DNA of 26,064 nt from Rhodanobacter sp. UBA5168 (GTDB lineage Bacteria; Pseudomonadota; Gammaproteobacteria; Xanthomonadales; Rhodanobacteraceae), in the NCBI GenBank assembly GCA_002413455.1, contig DHXA01000025.1, positions 8,356-34,419 of the forward strand. Reading direction: 5' to 3'. Shown piece by piece: positions 8,712-16,437 of the stretch. The translations under genes and the position numbers were made by a program. Every line of letters begins with the position of its first letter. Within the stretch, counting starts at the first letter, position 1. The notes under the pieces are model-generated. The model saw only the letters and a program-made list of their open reading frames with translations. It searched no databases and was not told the DNA's origin.

Positions 8712-9431
8712 TCAGCTGATCCGCGCGCGCATCCGTCGATGACCGATCAGCTGCGCCCAGCGCAGGCCCAGATCGATCCACATCAGGTAACTCGCCTCGA
8801 GCAGCAGCAGACCGAGATAGCGCCGGTGCCGCGGCAGCGCCGGCTCGGCGGCCACCGGCAATCCGGTGAAGCCGAGCTGGCGCGCCAGCAGCAGGCAACG
8901 CGCCAGGTGATAGCGGCTGGTCACCAGCGCCACCGGTGGCAGCCTGGCGTCGTTCGCCTGCGCCAGCAGCAGGCGCCGCGCATGGCGCAGATTCTCCAGC
9001 GAATCGATCGAGTCCTGTTCCAGCTCCACTCGCACATGCCCGGGCAGGCCATGCCGTTGCAGCCAGGCATGGCCGGCGGACGCCTCGCTGCGCTGACCGC
9101 CGCTGCAACCGCCCAACAGCAGCACATGATCGATCTGCGATTGTTGCGTCAGCATCAGCGTACGGCTCAGGCGCTGCTGATAGTCGTGTTCCGGCACACC
9201 GCCTTCGAGCCGGCGACCGAACACCAGCGCGATCATCCGCCGCGGCGGCACCAGCGGGCTGCGCGCGGCGATCCGGCAGACATGGATCAGGTAGGCCAGC
9301 CAGACCAGCCCCGCGCTCAACAGCAGAGCCAGCAAGGTCACCACCGCCGCGTGCTGCACATCGCGGTCGCGCAGGTAGCGCCAGGTACGTCGGGTCGATG
9401 GCATGCGGGTGGGCGGTTGTGGTGACGACAT
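8712..9431 (-). CDS. YdcF/DUF218-family membrane-anchored protein
   Basis: A 239-residue protein with one N-terminal membrane segment (about 28-48, AAVVTLLALLLSAGLVWLAYLI) followed by a DUF218 domain. Family hallmarks are a LLLGGCSGG loop, EQDSIDSLENLRHARRLL (the usual S/T-x-ENL) and VALVTSRYHLARCLLLAR. Members such as SanA, ElyC and YdcF act in envelope or lipid-carrier matters, with no firm enzyme activity for most. The start could be the first Met or the Met at codon 10. It is divergent from the ketoacyl synthase gene by 121 bases and borders the pigment cluster; whether it belongs functionally is unknown. Confidence 0.85.
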   Translation of the reverse strand: MSSPQPPTRMPSTRRTWRYLRDRDVQHAAVVTLLALLLSAGLVWLAYLIHVCRIAARSPLVPPRRMIALVFGRRLEGGVPEHDYQQRLSRTLMLTQQSQIDHVLLLGGCSGGQRSEASAGHAWLQRHGLPGHVRVELEQDSIDSLENLRHARRLLLAQANDARLPPVALVTSRYHLARCLLLARQLGFTGLPVAAEPALPRHRRYLGLLLLEASYLMWIDLGLRWAQLIGHRRMRARIS

Positions 9432-9552
9432 GCCAGTCTAACCGGCCGGTGTTCGCGGCGCCTTCATGCGGCCATGATCACCATGCGTCACCGCCTGCAG
9501 GCGAGTCGGCTGCAGGCTAGGCAAGCTGCAGGGTGACCGCTAGGCTTTTGCG

Positions 9553-10758
9553 ATGCCTATTCCGATGACACCACTCGCGGTCACCGCGTACACCGCCACG
9601 TCCGCCATCGGCAGTGGCCTTGCGGCGCACTTCGATGCGCTTCGGCATGCCCGCAGCGGATTGCGCCCGAACGACCTCAGCAGCGTGCCGCTGGCCTGCT
9701 GGATCGGCCGCGTCGACGGCGTGGAAGACGCCACGCTGCCCGCCGCCCTCGCCACCTGGGATTGCCGCAACAACCGGCTGGCCTGGCTGGGCCTGAACCA
9801 GGACGGCTTCCTCGATCGGGTACGTTCGGCACGCGGCCGTTACGGCGCCGCGCGCGTCGCGCTGCTGCTGGGCACCTCCACCGCCAGCATCGGCGCCACC
9901 GAGCAAGCCTATCGGCGGCTCGATGCCGATGGCGGTTTCGCCGACGACATGCTGCGGCCAATGATCCACACGCCGCATTCGCTGGCCGCCTTCGTCGCGG
10001 CCGCGCTGGCATTGGAGGGCCCGTGCCTGACCATCTCCACCGCCTGCTCATCCAGCGCCAAGGTATTCGCCAACGCCGAGCGGATGATCCGGCTCGGTCT
10101 GGTCGACGCGGCGGTAGTTGGCGGCGTCGACACCCTGTGCGACAGCGTGCTGTTCGGCTTCAACGCGCTGGAGCTGGTGTCGTCCGCACCATGCCGGCCG
10201 TTCGATGCGGCGCGCGATGGCATCTCGATCGGCGAGGCGGCCGGCTTCGCCCTGCTGGAGCGCGCCGCCATGGTGCCGGACGCGCCGCAGCTGCTGGGCT
10301 ACGGCGAGGCCAGCGACGCCCATCACATGTCCACCCCGCATCCTGAGGGTCTCGGCGCCGAGCTGGCACTGAACGACGCGCTGGCACGCGCCGGCCTGGA
10401 TGCGACGCAGGTCGATTACATCAACCTGCACGGCACCGCCAGCCAGAAAAACGACGAGGTGGAGGCCGCGTTGGTCAGCCGCGCCTTTCCGTCGCGCACG
10501 CGGGCAAGTTCGACCAAGGGTTTCACCGGTCACACGCTGGGCGCCGCCGGGATCGTGGAGGCAACGATCGCGTTGCTGGCGATCGAGCATGGCCTGATTC
10601 CCGGCAACCTCGGCGGCGATACGCCCGATCCGATCTGCGGCGCGCAATTCGCCTGGCACAGCGAGCAGCAGCGCGTCGACGTGGCGCTGAGCAATTCGTT
10701 CGGCTTCGGCGGCAACAACGCCTGCCTCGCGTTTGCGCGTGCAGGGTTTGCCGCATGA
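9553..10758 (+). CDS. Beta-ketoacyl-ACP synthase of aryl-polyene type
   Basis: A 401-residue condensing enzyme of the FabB/FabF fold that would extend the ACP-bound polyene chain with malonyl units. The catalytic triad is complete: C165 in STACSSS, H293 in LHGTAS and H327 in GHTLGAAG. SFGFGGNNA near the C-terminus is also typical. It overlaps the next gene by four bases (ATGA at 10755-10758), which fits a KS:CLF heterodimer as known for ApeO:ApeC in aryl-polyene synthesis. The Met at 9553 is used; a second Met five codons on is possible. No strong ribosome site is visible. Confidence 0.93.
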   Translation: MPIPMTPLAVTAYTATSAIGSGLAAHFDALRHARSGLRPNDLSSVPLACWIGRVDGVEDATLPAALATWDCRNNRLAWLGLNQDGFLDRVRSARGRYGAARVALLLGTSTASIGATEQAYRRLDADGGFADDMLRPMIHTPHSLAAFVAAALALEGPCLTISTACSSSAKVFANAERMIRLGLVDAAVVGGVDTLCDSVLFGFNALELVSSAPCRPFDAARDGISIGEAAGFALLERAAMVPDAPQLLGYGEASDAHHMSTPHPEGLGAELALNDALARAGLDATQVDYINLHGTASQKNDEVEAALVSRAFPSRTRASSTKGFTGHTLGAAGIVEATIALLAIEHGLIPGNLGGDTPDPICGAQFAWHSEQQRVDVALSNSFGFGGNNACLAFARAGFAA

Positions 10759-11555
10759 GCGCATTGCCCAGCGGTTCATCGCGCGTCTACGTGGAAGGCG
10801 TCGGCTTGTGGTCGCCCCAGTTGGCCGACTTCGCCGCCCTGCGAAGCCTGCTGGCCGGTGCCACGCCGACGCCAACTGTGCGGCCCGCCGCCGCCACTTT
10901 GCCGCCGAACGAACGTCGCCGCGCGCCGGAAAGCGTGCTGCTGGCGGTCGAGGTGGCCGGGCAGGCCGTCGCGATGAGCGGCCGCGATGCCGCCAGCCTC
11001 GCCTGCGTGTTCGCCTCCTCGCACGGCGATCAGCCGATCACCGACTACATGTGCGCCACGCTGGCGCAGACGCCGGCCGAACTGTCGCCGATCCGTTTCC
11101 ACAATTCGGTGCACAACGCGCCGGTCGGCTACTGGACGATCGCCACCGGTTGCCATGCGCCCTCCACCGCGGTAGCCGCGCAGCGCGCCAGCTTCGGCGC
11201 CGGCCTGCTCGAAGCGGTCAGCCAGGTGCTGGCCGAGCAACGCGCGGTGCTGCTGGTCTGCAGCGATACCGCCGGCAGCGGGCCACTGGGCGAAGTCACC
11301 GGCTGTCGCCAGCCGTTCGGCTGCGCGCTGGTACTGACAGCGGAGCGCAGCAGCGCGACGCTGGCCCGGCTCGATCTGCAGCTGACTCCGGCACACCCGG
11401 ATAGCGCACTGGACGAACCACTGGTTGGCTGGCGCGACGGCAATCCCTCGGCCGGTGGCTTGCCGTTGCTGGCCTTGCTGGCCCGCACCGGAGGCCGCTG
11501 CCAGCTGACCGCAGCCGCTACACTGGGACTGCAGATCGACATGGATCACATTTAA
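10755..11555 (+). CDS. Half-length ketoacyl synthase, chain-length-factor-like
   Basis: A 266-residue protein of the Ketoacyl-synt_2 (ApeC-like) type found next to the main KS in aryl-polyene and xanthomonadin loci. It keeps only the N-terminal half of a KS fold: ESVLLAVEVAGQAV, VFASSHGDQPITDYMC, then IRFHNSVHNAPVGYWTIATG. A cysteine is present at the nucleophile position (C133 in TGCHAPST), but the region that carries the two catalytic histidines of a full KS is absent, so it should not condense on its own. The likely role is to pair with the upstream KS and set chain length. Confidence 0.88.
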   Translation: MSALPSGSSRVYVEGVGLWSPQLADFAALRSLLAGATPTPTVRPAAATLPPNERRRAPESVLLAVEVAGQAVAMSGRDAASLACVFASSHGDQPITDYMCATLAQTPAELSPIRFHNSVHNAPVGYWTIATGCHAPSTAVAAQRASFGAGLLEAVSQVLAEQRAVLLVCSDTAGSGPLGEVTGCRQPFGCALVLTAERSSATLARLDLQLTPAHPDSALDEPLVGWRDGNPSAGGLPLLALLARTGGRCQLTAAATLGLQIDMDHI

Positions 11556-11569
11556 AGGGAGCTGGTCAC

Positions 11570-12331
11570 TTGAACACCGCTGTCGCACGCTGGTGCGTGC
11601 TGATTCCCTGCCTCAACGAGGAGGCTGCGATCCAGCTCGGTGGTCGAGTCCGTGCTCGCGCTGGGTGCAGCCGGTGATCGTGATCGACGATGGCTCGGAC
11701 GACCGCACCCCGGCGATCGTCGCCAGCCTGCCGGTGACGCTGCTGCGCCATCGCCGAACGGCTGTGGCAAGGGCGAAGCCCTGCGACGCGGCTTCCGCGA
11801 GGCGCTGCGGCAAGGCTACGACGCCGTACTCACCATGGACGGCGATGGCCAGCATCTGGCCAGCGACATCCCGCGCATCGTGGCCGCCGCCGCGCAATAC
11901 CCCGAACCACATCGTGATCGGCGCCCGCCTGCTCGATCGCGAGCAGCAGCCCAAGGGTCGTCGCCGCGCCAATGCGGTGGCCGACTGGGGCATCTCCTGG
12001 GCGTGCGCGCAGCCGATCGTCGATACGCAGAGCGGCCAGCGCTGGTATCCGCGCGCCAGCGCTGGATCTGGTCGACCTGCCGGCGGAGAACTTCGTGTTC
12101 GAAGCGGCCATCCTGATCGCGGCCTCGCGCGAGAAAAAGCTCGGCGTGGTCTCGGTACCGATCGCCTCCCGCTACCACGGCGAGTTCCGCCTCAGCCATT
12201 TCAATCCGGTCGGCGATGTCACCCGCATCACCACCTACACGATCGGCCGGGTCTTTCACTACGGCAGCATCATGGCCAGTCATCGTCGTTCGCGCGCCGC
12301 GCCGATCGTCGTCAACCGCGCGACGGACTGA
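11570..12331 (+). pseudogene. Family 2 glycosyltransferase, disrupted by about five frameshifts
   Basis: The start is a TTG at 11570 behind a strong AAGGGAG site. The product reads as a dolichol-phosphate-mannose-synthase-like GT2, but only by changing frame repeatedly: CVLIPCLNEEAAI (to ~11638), VVESVLAL (to ~11665), QPVIVIDDGSDDRTPAIVAS (to ~11755), NGCGKGEALRRGFREALRQG through MDGDGQHLASDIP (to ~11905), NHIVIGARLLDREQQPKGRR through SGQRWYP (to ~12055), then ALDLVDLPAENFVFEAAILI to the TGA at 12331. Four shifts are single extra bases, three of them in G or C runs (GG, GGG, CCCC); one is a missing base near 11757. The net change is a multiple of three. Protein-level conservation in all pieces is good, so sequencing or assembly error is at least as likely as true decay. 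If intact it would glycosylate the pigment or its lipid carrier. Confidence 0.85.
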
Positions 12332-12342
12332 CGCCATGGGCC

Positions 12343-13596
12343 ATGCGCTTGCTGCTGGTGCAGTTGGTGGTGATCCTGCTCACTGCGCGCGGGCTGGCCT
12401 GGCTGCTGCGCTGGATCGGGCAGCCGCCGGTGATCGGCGAGATGATCGCCGGCCTCGCGCTGGGCCCGCTGGTGTTCGGCGCACTGGCGCCGGCGTGGCA
12501 GGGCTGGCTGTTCGCGCCGGCCAGCCTGCCGGCGCTGGACGGACTGAGCCAGATCGGTCTGGTGCTTTTCATGTTCATCGTCGGCGCCGAACTGCGCCTG
12601 CCCGGCGGCGTGCGGCAAACCATGCGTGCGGCCGGCGCAGTCAGCGGATTCGCCGTGCTGCTGCCGATCGGCCTGGCCCTGCTGATCACGCCGATGCTGT
12701 ATGCGCGCTACGCCCCGGCCGGCATCGCGTACTGGCCGTTCGCGCTGTTCATGGCCGCGTCGATGGCGATCACCGCGATGCCCGTGCTGGCGCGCATCCT
12801 CAAGGATCGCCACGTCACGCACACGCCGGTCGGCCAGCTCGCGCTCACCGCGGCCGCGATGGCCGATGTGCTGGCGTGGATCCTGCTCGCTCTCACCGTC
12901 GCTCTGATCTCCGCACATGGCGACTGGGCACCGTTCTGGCGCAGCGTGGTCGGCGTGGGCGCGATGCTGGTGTTGTGCTTCGGCGCGCTGCGTCCGCTGT
13001 TGCGGCGCTGGCTGGCGCAGCATGCGGCGGATGGCCGGCCGGCTGGCGGCGTACTCGCCGTGCTGCTGGTCGGCGCGCTCGGCTGCGCCGCGATGACCGA
13101 GTGGCTGCATCTGCATGCGGTGTTCGGTGCGTTCGTGTTCGGCCTGTGCCTGCCGCGCGACGACACGCTGCTGGCCGGGCTGATCGAACGGCTGGAACAC
13201 GTCGCGGTGATCGCGCTGATGCCGGTGTTCTTCGCGCTGACCGGCCTCAGCGCCAGCGTCGATGCGTTCCACGGCGAGGCGCTCGGCGCGCTCGCGCTGA
13301 TCCTCGCGGCGGCGGTGATCGGCAAGGTGTTCGGCGGCGCACTCGGCGCTCGCCTCGGCGGCCACGGCTGGCGCGACAGCTTCGCGGTCGGTTCGCTGAT
13401 GAATGCACGCGGCATGGTCGAGCTGATCGTGCTGAAGATCGGCCTCGACGCCGGCGTGATCGGTCGCGAGATGTTCACCCTGCTGCTGCTGATGGCGATC
13501 GTCACCACCATGATGACCACGCCGATGCTGCTTTACTTCAGCCGTCGCCGACCCATCGCCATCCCGCGAGCCTCACGCCATCCAGACCAAGGCTGA
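12343..13596 (+). CDS. CPA2-family cation:proton antiporter (KefB/NapA-like, no RCK domain)
   Basis: A 417-residue integral membrane protein with about 12 hydrophobic segments. Family marks are the N-terminal GQPPVIGEMIAGLALGPLVF block, GLVLFMFIVGAELRLPGGV, AAMADVLAWILLALTVAL (with the conserved membrane Asp), PVFFALTGLSA and NARGMVELIVLKIGLDAGVI. It ends soon after the last helix, so it lacks the cytosolic TrkA-N domain of Kef channels. It would exchange K+ or Na+ for H+ across the inner membrane. It starts 11 bases after the glycosyltransferase stop and lies in the same unit as the KS genes and the halogenase, so it is probably co-transcribed with the pigment genes. Confidence 0.88.
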   Translation: MRLLLVQLVVILLTARGLAWLLRWIGQPPVIGEMIAGLALGPLVFGALAPAWQGWLFAPASLPALDGLSQIGLVLFMFIVGAELRLPGGVRQTMRAAGAVSGFAVLLPIGLALLITPMLYARYAPAGIAYWPFALFMAASMAITAMPVLARILKDRHVTHTPVGQLALTAAAMADVLAWILLALTVALISAHGDWAPFWRSVVGVGAMLVLCFGALRPLLRRWLAQHAADGRPAGGVLAVLLVGALGCAAMTEWLHLHAVFGAFVFGLCLPRDDTLLAGLIERLEHVAVIALMPVFFALTGLSASVDAFHGEALGALALILAAAVIGKVFGGALGARLGGHGWRDSFAVGSLMNARGMVELIVLKIGLDAGVIGREMFTLLLLMAIVTTMMTTPMLLYFSRRRPIAIPRASRHPDQG

Positions 13597-13653
13597 GCCA
13601 CCATCCATGGCGCACGACATCCACGATGCGCACCGCCGGAGCCTTGAGCCTGC

Positions 13654-15234
13654 ATGAGCAACACGACACGTGAAGCGGTGATCCTCGGCGGCGGACTGGC
13701 CGGCCTGTGCCTGGCGCTGCAGCTGCGCGGCGAATTTCCGGACATGGACATCCTGGTGCTCGAACGCAACCGCCACCCGCTGCCGGCCGCCGCGCACAAG
13801 GTCGGCGAGTCGACGGTGGAGATCGGTGCGCACTACTTCGATCACACGCTGAGCCTGCGCGAGCACATGGATACGGCGCACATCCGCAAGTTCGGCCTGC
13901 GCTATTTCTTTTCCGAAGGGATGGACGCGATCGAGGATGCCACCGAACTTGGCGTGAGCCGGATCCTGCCCATTCCCAGCTACCAGATCGATCGCGGCAT
14001 CTTCGAGACGTTTCTCGGCGAAGAGGCGAGACGTCGCGGAGTCGACTTCCGCGACGGCGCCACGGTGAAGGGTTTCACCGTGGGCGAACACGGCGCCGCG
14101 CACGAGGTGCGCTTCACCGATGACGGCGGCGAGCACACCGTGAGCGCGCGCTGGCTGCTGGATGCTTCGGGCCGCGCGGCGCTGCTGCGCCGGCGCTTCG
14201 AGCTGACCCTGGACAATGGCCACCACGCCAACGCGGTGTGGTTCCGCATGGATGCGAAGCTCGACATCGGCAGCTGGACCGACGATGCCGACTGGCGCGG
14301 GCGTGTTTCGCCGTCCGAACGCTGGCGTTCGACCAACCACCTGATGGGCGCCGGCTACTGGGCGTGGCTGATCCCGCTGGGTTCGGGCGCGCACTCGGTC
14401 GGCATCGTCGTCGATGCCGCGATGCATCCGCTGGAGGGCATGCGCGATTTCGATCTCGCGCTGAAGTGGCTGCATGCGCGCCAGCCGGCGATGGGCCGCG
14501 CGGTCGCCGCCGAGCGCGACAGCCTGCTCGACTTCCGCTTTCTGCGTAACTACTCGCACAGCAGCAAGCAGCTATTCTCCGGTGATCGCTGGGCACTTAC
14601 CGGTGAGGCCGGCACCTTCCTCGATCCGTTCTACTCGCCCGGCAGCGACTTCATCGCCATCGCCAACACCTACATCGTGGCGCTGATCGGCCACGATCGC
14701 GCCGGCCGCAACACCGCGCCGTACGCGCACTTCTACGAGAAGCTGTTCTTTTCGTTCTACGACAACACGCTGGCGCTGTTCCGCGACCAGTATCCGCTGT
14801 TCGGCAACGCCGAGGTGCTGCCGGCCAAGGTGATCTGGGACTATGCGTATTACTGGGGCGTGCTGTGCCAGCTGATGTTCCAGCGGCGGCTGACCGACCT
14901 GAACCTGCTCGGCGACATGCACTCCGAACTGGAGCACGCCCAGGCGCTGAACACGCGCATGCAACAGCTGTTCCGCCAGTGGCATGCCGTCAGCGCGGGG
15001 CAGAGCCGGCGCGAAATGCTGGATCAGTGCGCGCTGGCGTGGTTCGCCGAACTCAACGCCACCCTGCACGAAAAGCTGGACGACGAGGGCATCCGCACGC
15101 GTCTGCGCGACAACGTGCGGCTGCTCGACGGCGTGGCCGATGCGCTCACGCTGCAGGCCAGCGGCGCCGACGCACGCCTGGGTGCGCCGCTATCGGGCCA
15201 GCCGCGGCCAGCGCTGTTCAACGCGGCAGCCTGA
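13654..15234 (+). CDS. Flavin-dependent halogenase (tryptophan-halogenase superfamily)
   Basis: A 526-residue cytoplasmic enzyme. The N-terminal FAD-binding motif is GGGLAGL (12-18). KVGESTVEIG (49-58) matches the VGE(A/S)T block of halogenases. K79 in HIRKFGLRYFF sits where these enzymes have the essential lysine that activates HOX. The diagnostic WxWxIP is present as WAWLIP (236-241). GEAGTFLDPFYSPGSDF (318-333) is the usual second FAD loop. Xanthomonadins are brominated aryl polyenes, so the simplest role is halogenation of the aryl head group or polyene. The enzyme needs FADH2 from a separate flavin reductase, and none is seen here. It is the last gene of the plus-strand unit and converges with the reductase gene, 11 bases apart. 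Confidence 0.87.
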   Translation: MSNTTREAVILGGGLAGLCLALQLRGEFPDMDILVLERNRHPLPAAAHKVGESTVEIGAHYFDHTLSLREHMDTAHIRKFGLRYFFSEGMDAIEDATELGVSRILPIPSYQIDRGIFETFLGEEARRRGVDFRDGATVKGFTVGEHGAAHEVRFTDDGGEHTVSARWLLDASGRAALLRRRFELTLDNGHHANAVWFRMDAKLDIGSWTDDADWRGRVSPSERWRSTNHLMGAGYWAWLIPLGSGAHSVGIVVDAAMHPLEGMRDFDLALKWLHARQPAMGRAVAAERDSLLDFRFLRNYSHSSKQLFSGDRWALTGEAGTFLDPFYSPGSDFIAIANTYIVALIGHDRAGRNTAPYAHFYEKLFFSFYDNTLALFRDQYPLFGNAEVLPAKVIWDYAYYWGVLCQLMFQRRLTDLNLLGDMHSELEHAQALNTRMQQLFRQWHAVSAGQSRREMLDQCALAWFAELNATLHEKLDDEGIRTRLRDNVRLLDGVADALTLQASGADARLGAPLSGQPRPALFNAAA

Positions 15235-15245
15235 CGTCGGGGTAG

Positions 15246-15983
15246 TCAGCCCATGCCACCGTTGACGCCGATCACCTGGCCGTTGATGTAGCCGGCAGCG
15301 TCCGAGCACAGGAATGCGACCAGCGCGGCCACTTCCTGCGGCTTGCCCGCGCGTTGCGCGGGGACGACTTCGCGGATGCGTTCGGGCGGAAAGGCCGTGT
15401 CGGCCATGCGTCCTTCGATCACGCCGGGCGCGACCACGTTGACGGTGATTCCGCGCGACGCCATCTCGCGCGCCAGCGACCGGCTCGCGCCGTGCAGCGC
15501 GGCCTTCGCCGCCGCGTAGTTGGTCTGCCCGCGATTGCCCAGTTGCGCCGCCACCGAACTGATCGAGACGATGCGGCCGAAACGCAGCCGCGCCATCGGC
15601 AGCAGCAGCGGCTGGGTCACGTTGAAAAAGCCGTGCAGCGAGACATCGATCACCCGGTGCCATTGCTCGTCGGTCATGCCCGCCATCGGCGCATCGTCAT
15701 GGATACCGGCGTTGTTGATCACGGCATCGATCGGCGCTTCGGACAGCAGCACGTCGAGTGCGGCGCGCGTCACCTCCGCGTCGGTGACATCGAAGGCAAT
15801 CGCCTGCGCGCTGCCACCAGCCGCGCGGATCGCCGCCGCCGTTTCCTCGGCCCGGGTCAGGCTCTGGTGGCCGTGCACGATCACATGCCAGCCGGCGACG
15901 GCCAGCGCGTGGCAGATCGCGCCGCCGAGTTCACCGCTGCCGCCGGTGACGAGCGCGCGACGTGAAATCATGGCTTCGGACAT
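15246..15983 (-). CDS. 3-oxoacyl-ACP reductase, FabG-like SDR (ApeQ-type)
   Basis: A 245-residue short-chain dehydrogenase. It has the NADPH-binding VTGGSGELGGAI (12-23), NNAG (90-93), the catalytic S143 in SISSV, and Y156/K160 in NYAAAKAAL. The C-terminal INGQVIGVNGGMG is typical of FabG. It would reduce each beta-keto intermediate of the polyene chain before dehydration. The start at 15983 (MSEAMIS) is used; the Met four codons later is an alternative. It is the last gene of the minus-strand pigment unit, 19 bases after the dehydratase. Confidence 0.92.
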   Translation of the reverse strand: MSEAMISRRALVTGGSGELGGAICHALAVAGWHVIVHGHQSLTRAEETAAAIRAAGGSAQAIAFDVTDAEVTRAALDVLLSEAPIDAVINNAGIHDDAPMAGMTDEQWHRVIDVSLHGFFNVTQPLLLPMARLRFGRIVSISSVAAQLGNRGQTNYAAAKAALHGASRSLAREMASRGITVNVVAPGVIEGRMADTAFPPERIREVVPAQRAGKPQEVAALVAFLCSDAAGYINGQVIGVNGGMG

Positions 15984-16002
15984 GGCGGGACTCGCTTGAT
16001 GA

Positions 16003-16437
16003 TCAGATGACTGGATGGATGACCGCGGCGCGGCCGCTGGCGAGCAGCCGGCTGCGGTGTTCGACGCGGAACGCATACTGTGCGCCGCCGTCGTCGGCGT
16101 AGAGACATTCGGCATGGACGTCCAGATGGCCGTCCAGATGGTCGACGTATTCCTCGAAGAACCGTACATCGCGCAGGCTGACCAGCCGGCCGGGGCGTAC
16201 TTCCCCGGTGCCGCGCGCGCGCGCCAGCAGGGCACCGTGCACCGCCATCGCCTGTGCACCGTACTCGGCCAGATGCACCGCGTGCAGGCCGTGCTCACCG
16301 CGCAGCGGGTTGTCGCCGCGCGCATGGCCCGTGCTGGTTGCGTGGATCGTGCCCGCGTCCCACGCCTGCACCGCATCCAGCAGGCACATCGTGCCGGCAT
16401 GCGGTATCAGCGGCGCCCAGTCAGCCTTCGGAAGCAT
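16003..16437 (-). CDS. Hotdog-fold 3-hydroxyacyl-ACP dehydratase (ApeP-type)
   Basis: A 144-residue protein with IPHAGTMCLLD (H13) near the N-terminus and HLAEYGAQAMAVHGALLA in the central helix, the pattern of ApeP/FabZ-like dehydratases found in aryl-polyene clusters. It would remove water from 3-hydroxyacyl-ACP to give the conjugated double bonds, possibly as a heterodimer with the ApeI-type protein encoded at 20284-20592. Its start overlaps the end of the MMPL gene by 17 bases, so coupling within the operon is likely. Confidence 0.9.
   Translation of the reverse strand: MLPKADWAPLIPHAGTMCLLDAVQAWDAGTIHATSTGHARGDNPLRGEHGLHAVHLAEYGAQAMAVHGALLARARGTGEVRPGRLVSLRDVRFFEEYVDHLDGHLDVHAECLYADDGGAQYAFRVEHRSRLLASGRAAVIHPVI

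Noticed and set aside
9432..9552. Promoter of the KS unit (TAGGCT close to the ATG, CGCCTGCAGGCG palindrome)
   Set aside because: No -35/-10 pair with reasonable spacing could be found; the short palindrome is common by chance in GC-rich DNA.
12216..13673. 485-codon frame parallel to the antiporter gene
   Set aside because: Arg/Ala/Asp-rich translation; the frame at 12343-13596 carries the membrane segments and antiporter motifs.
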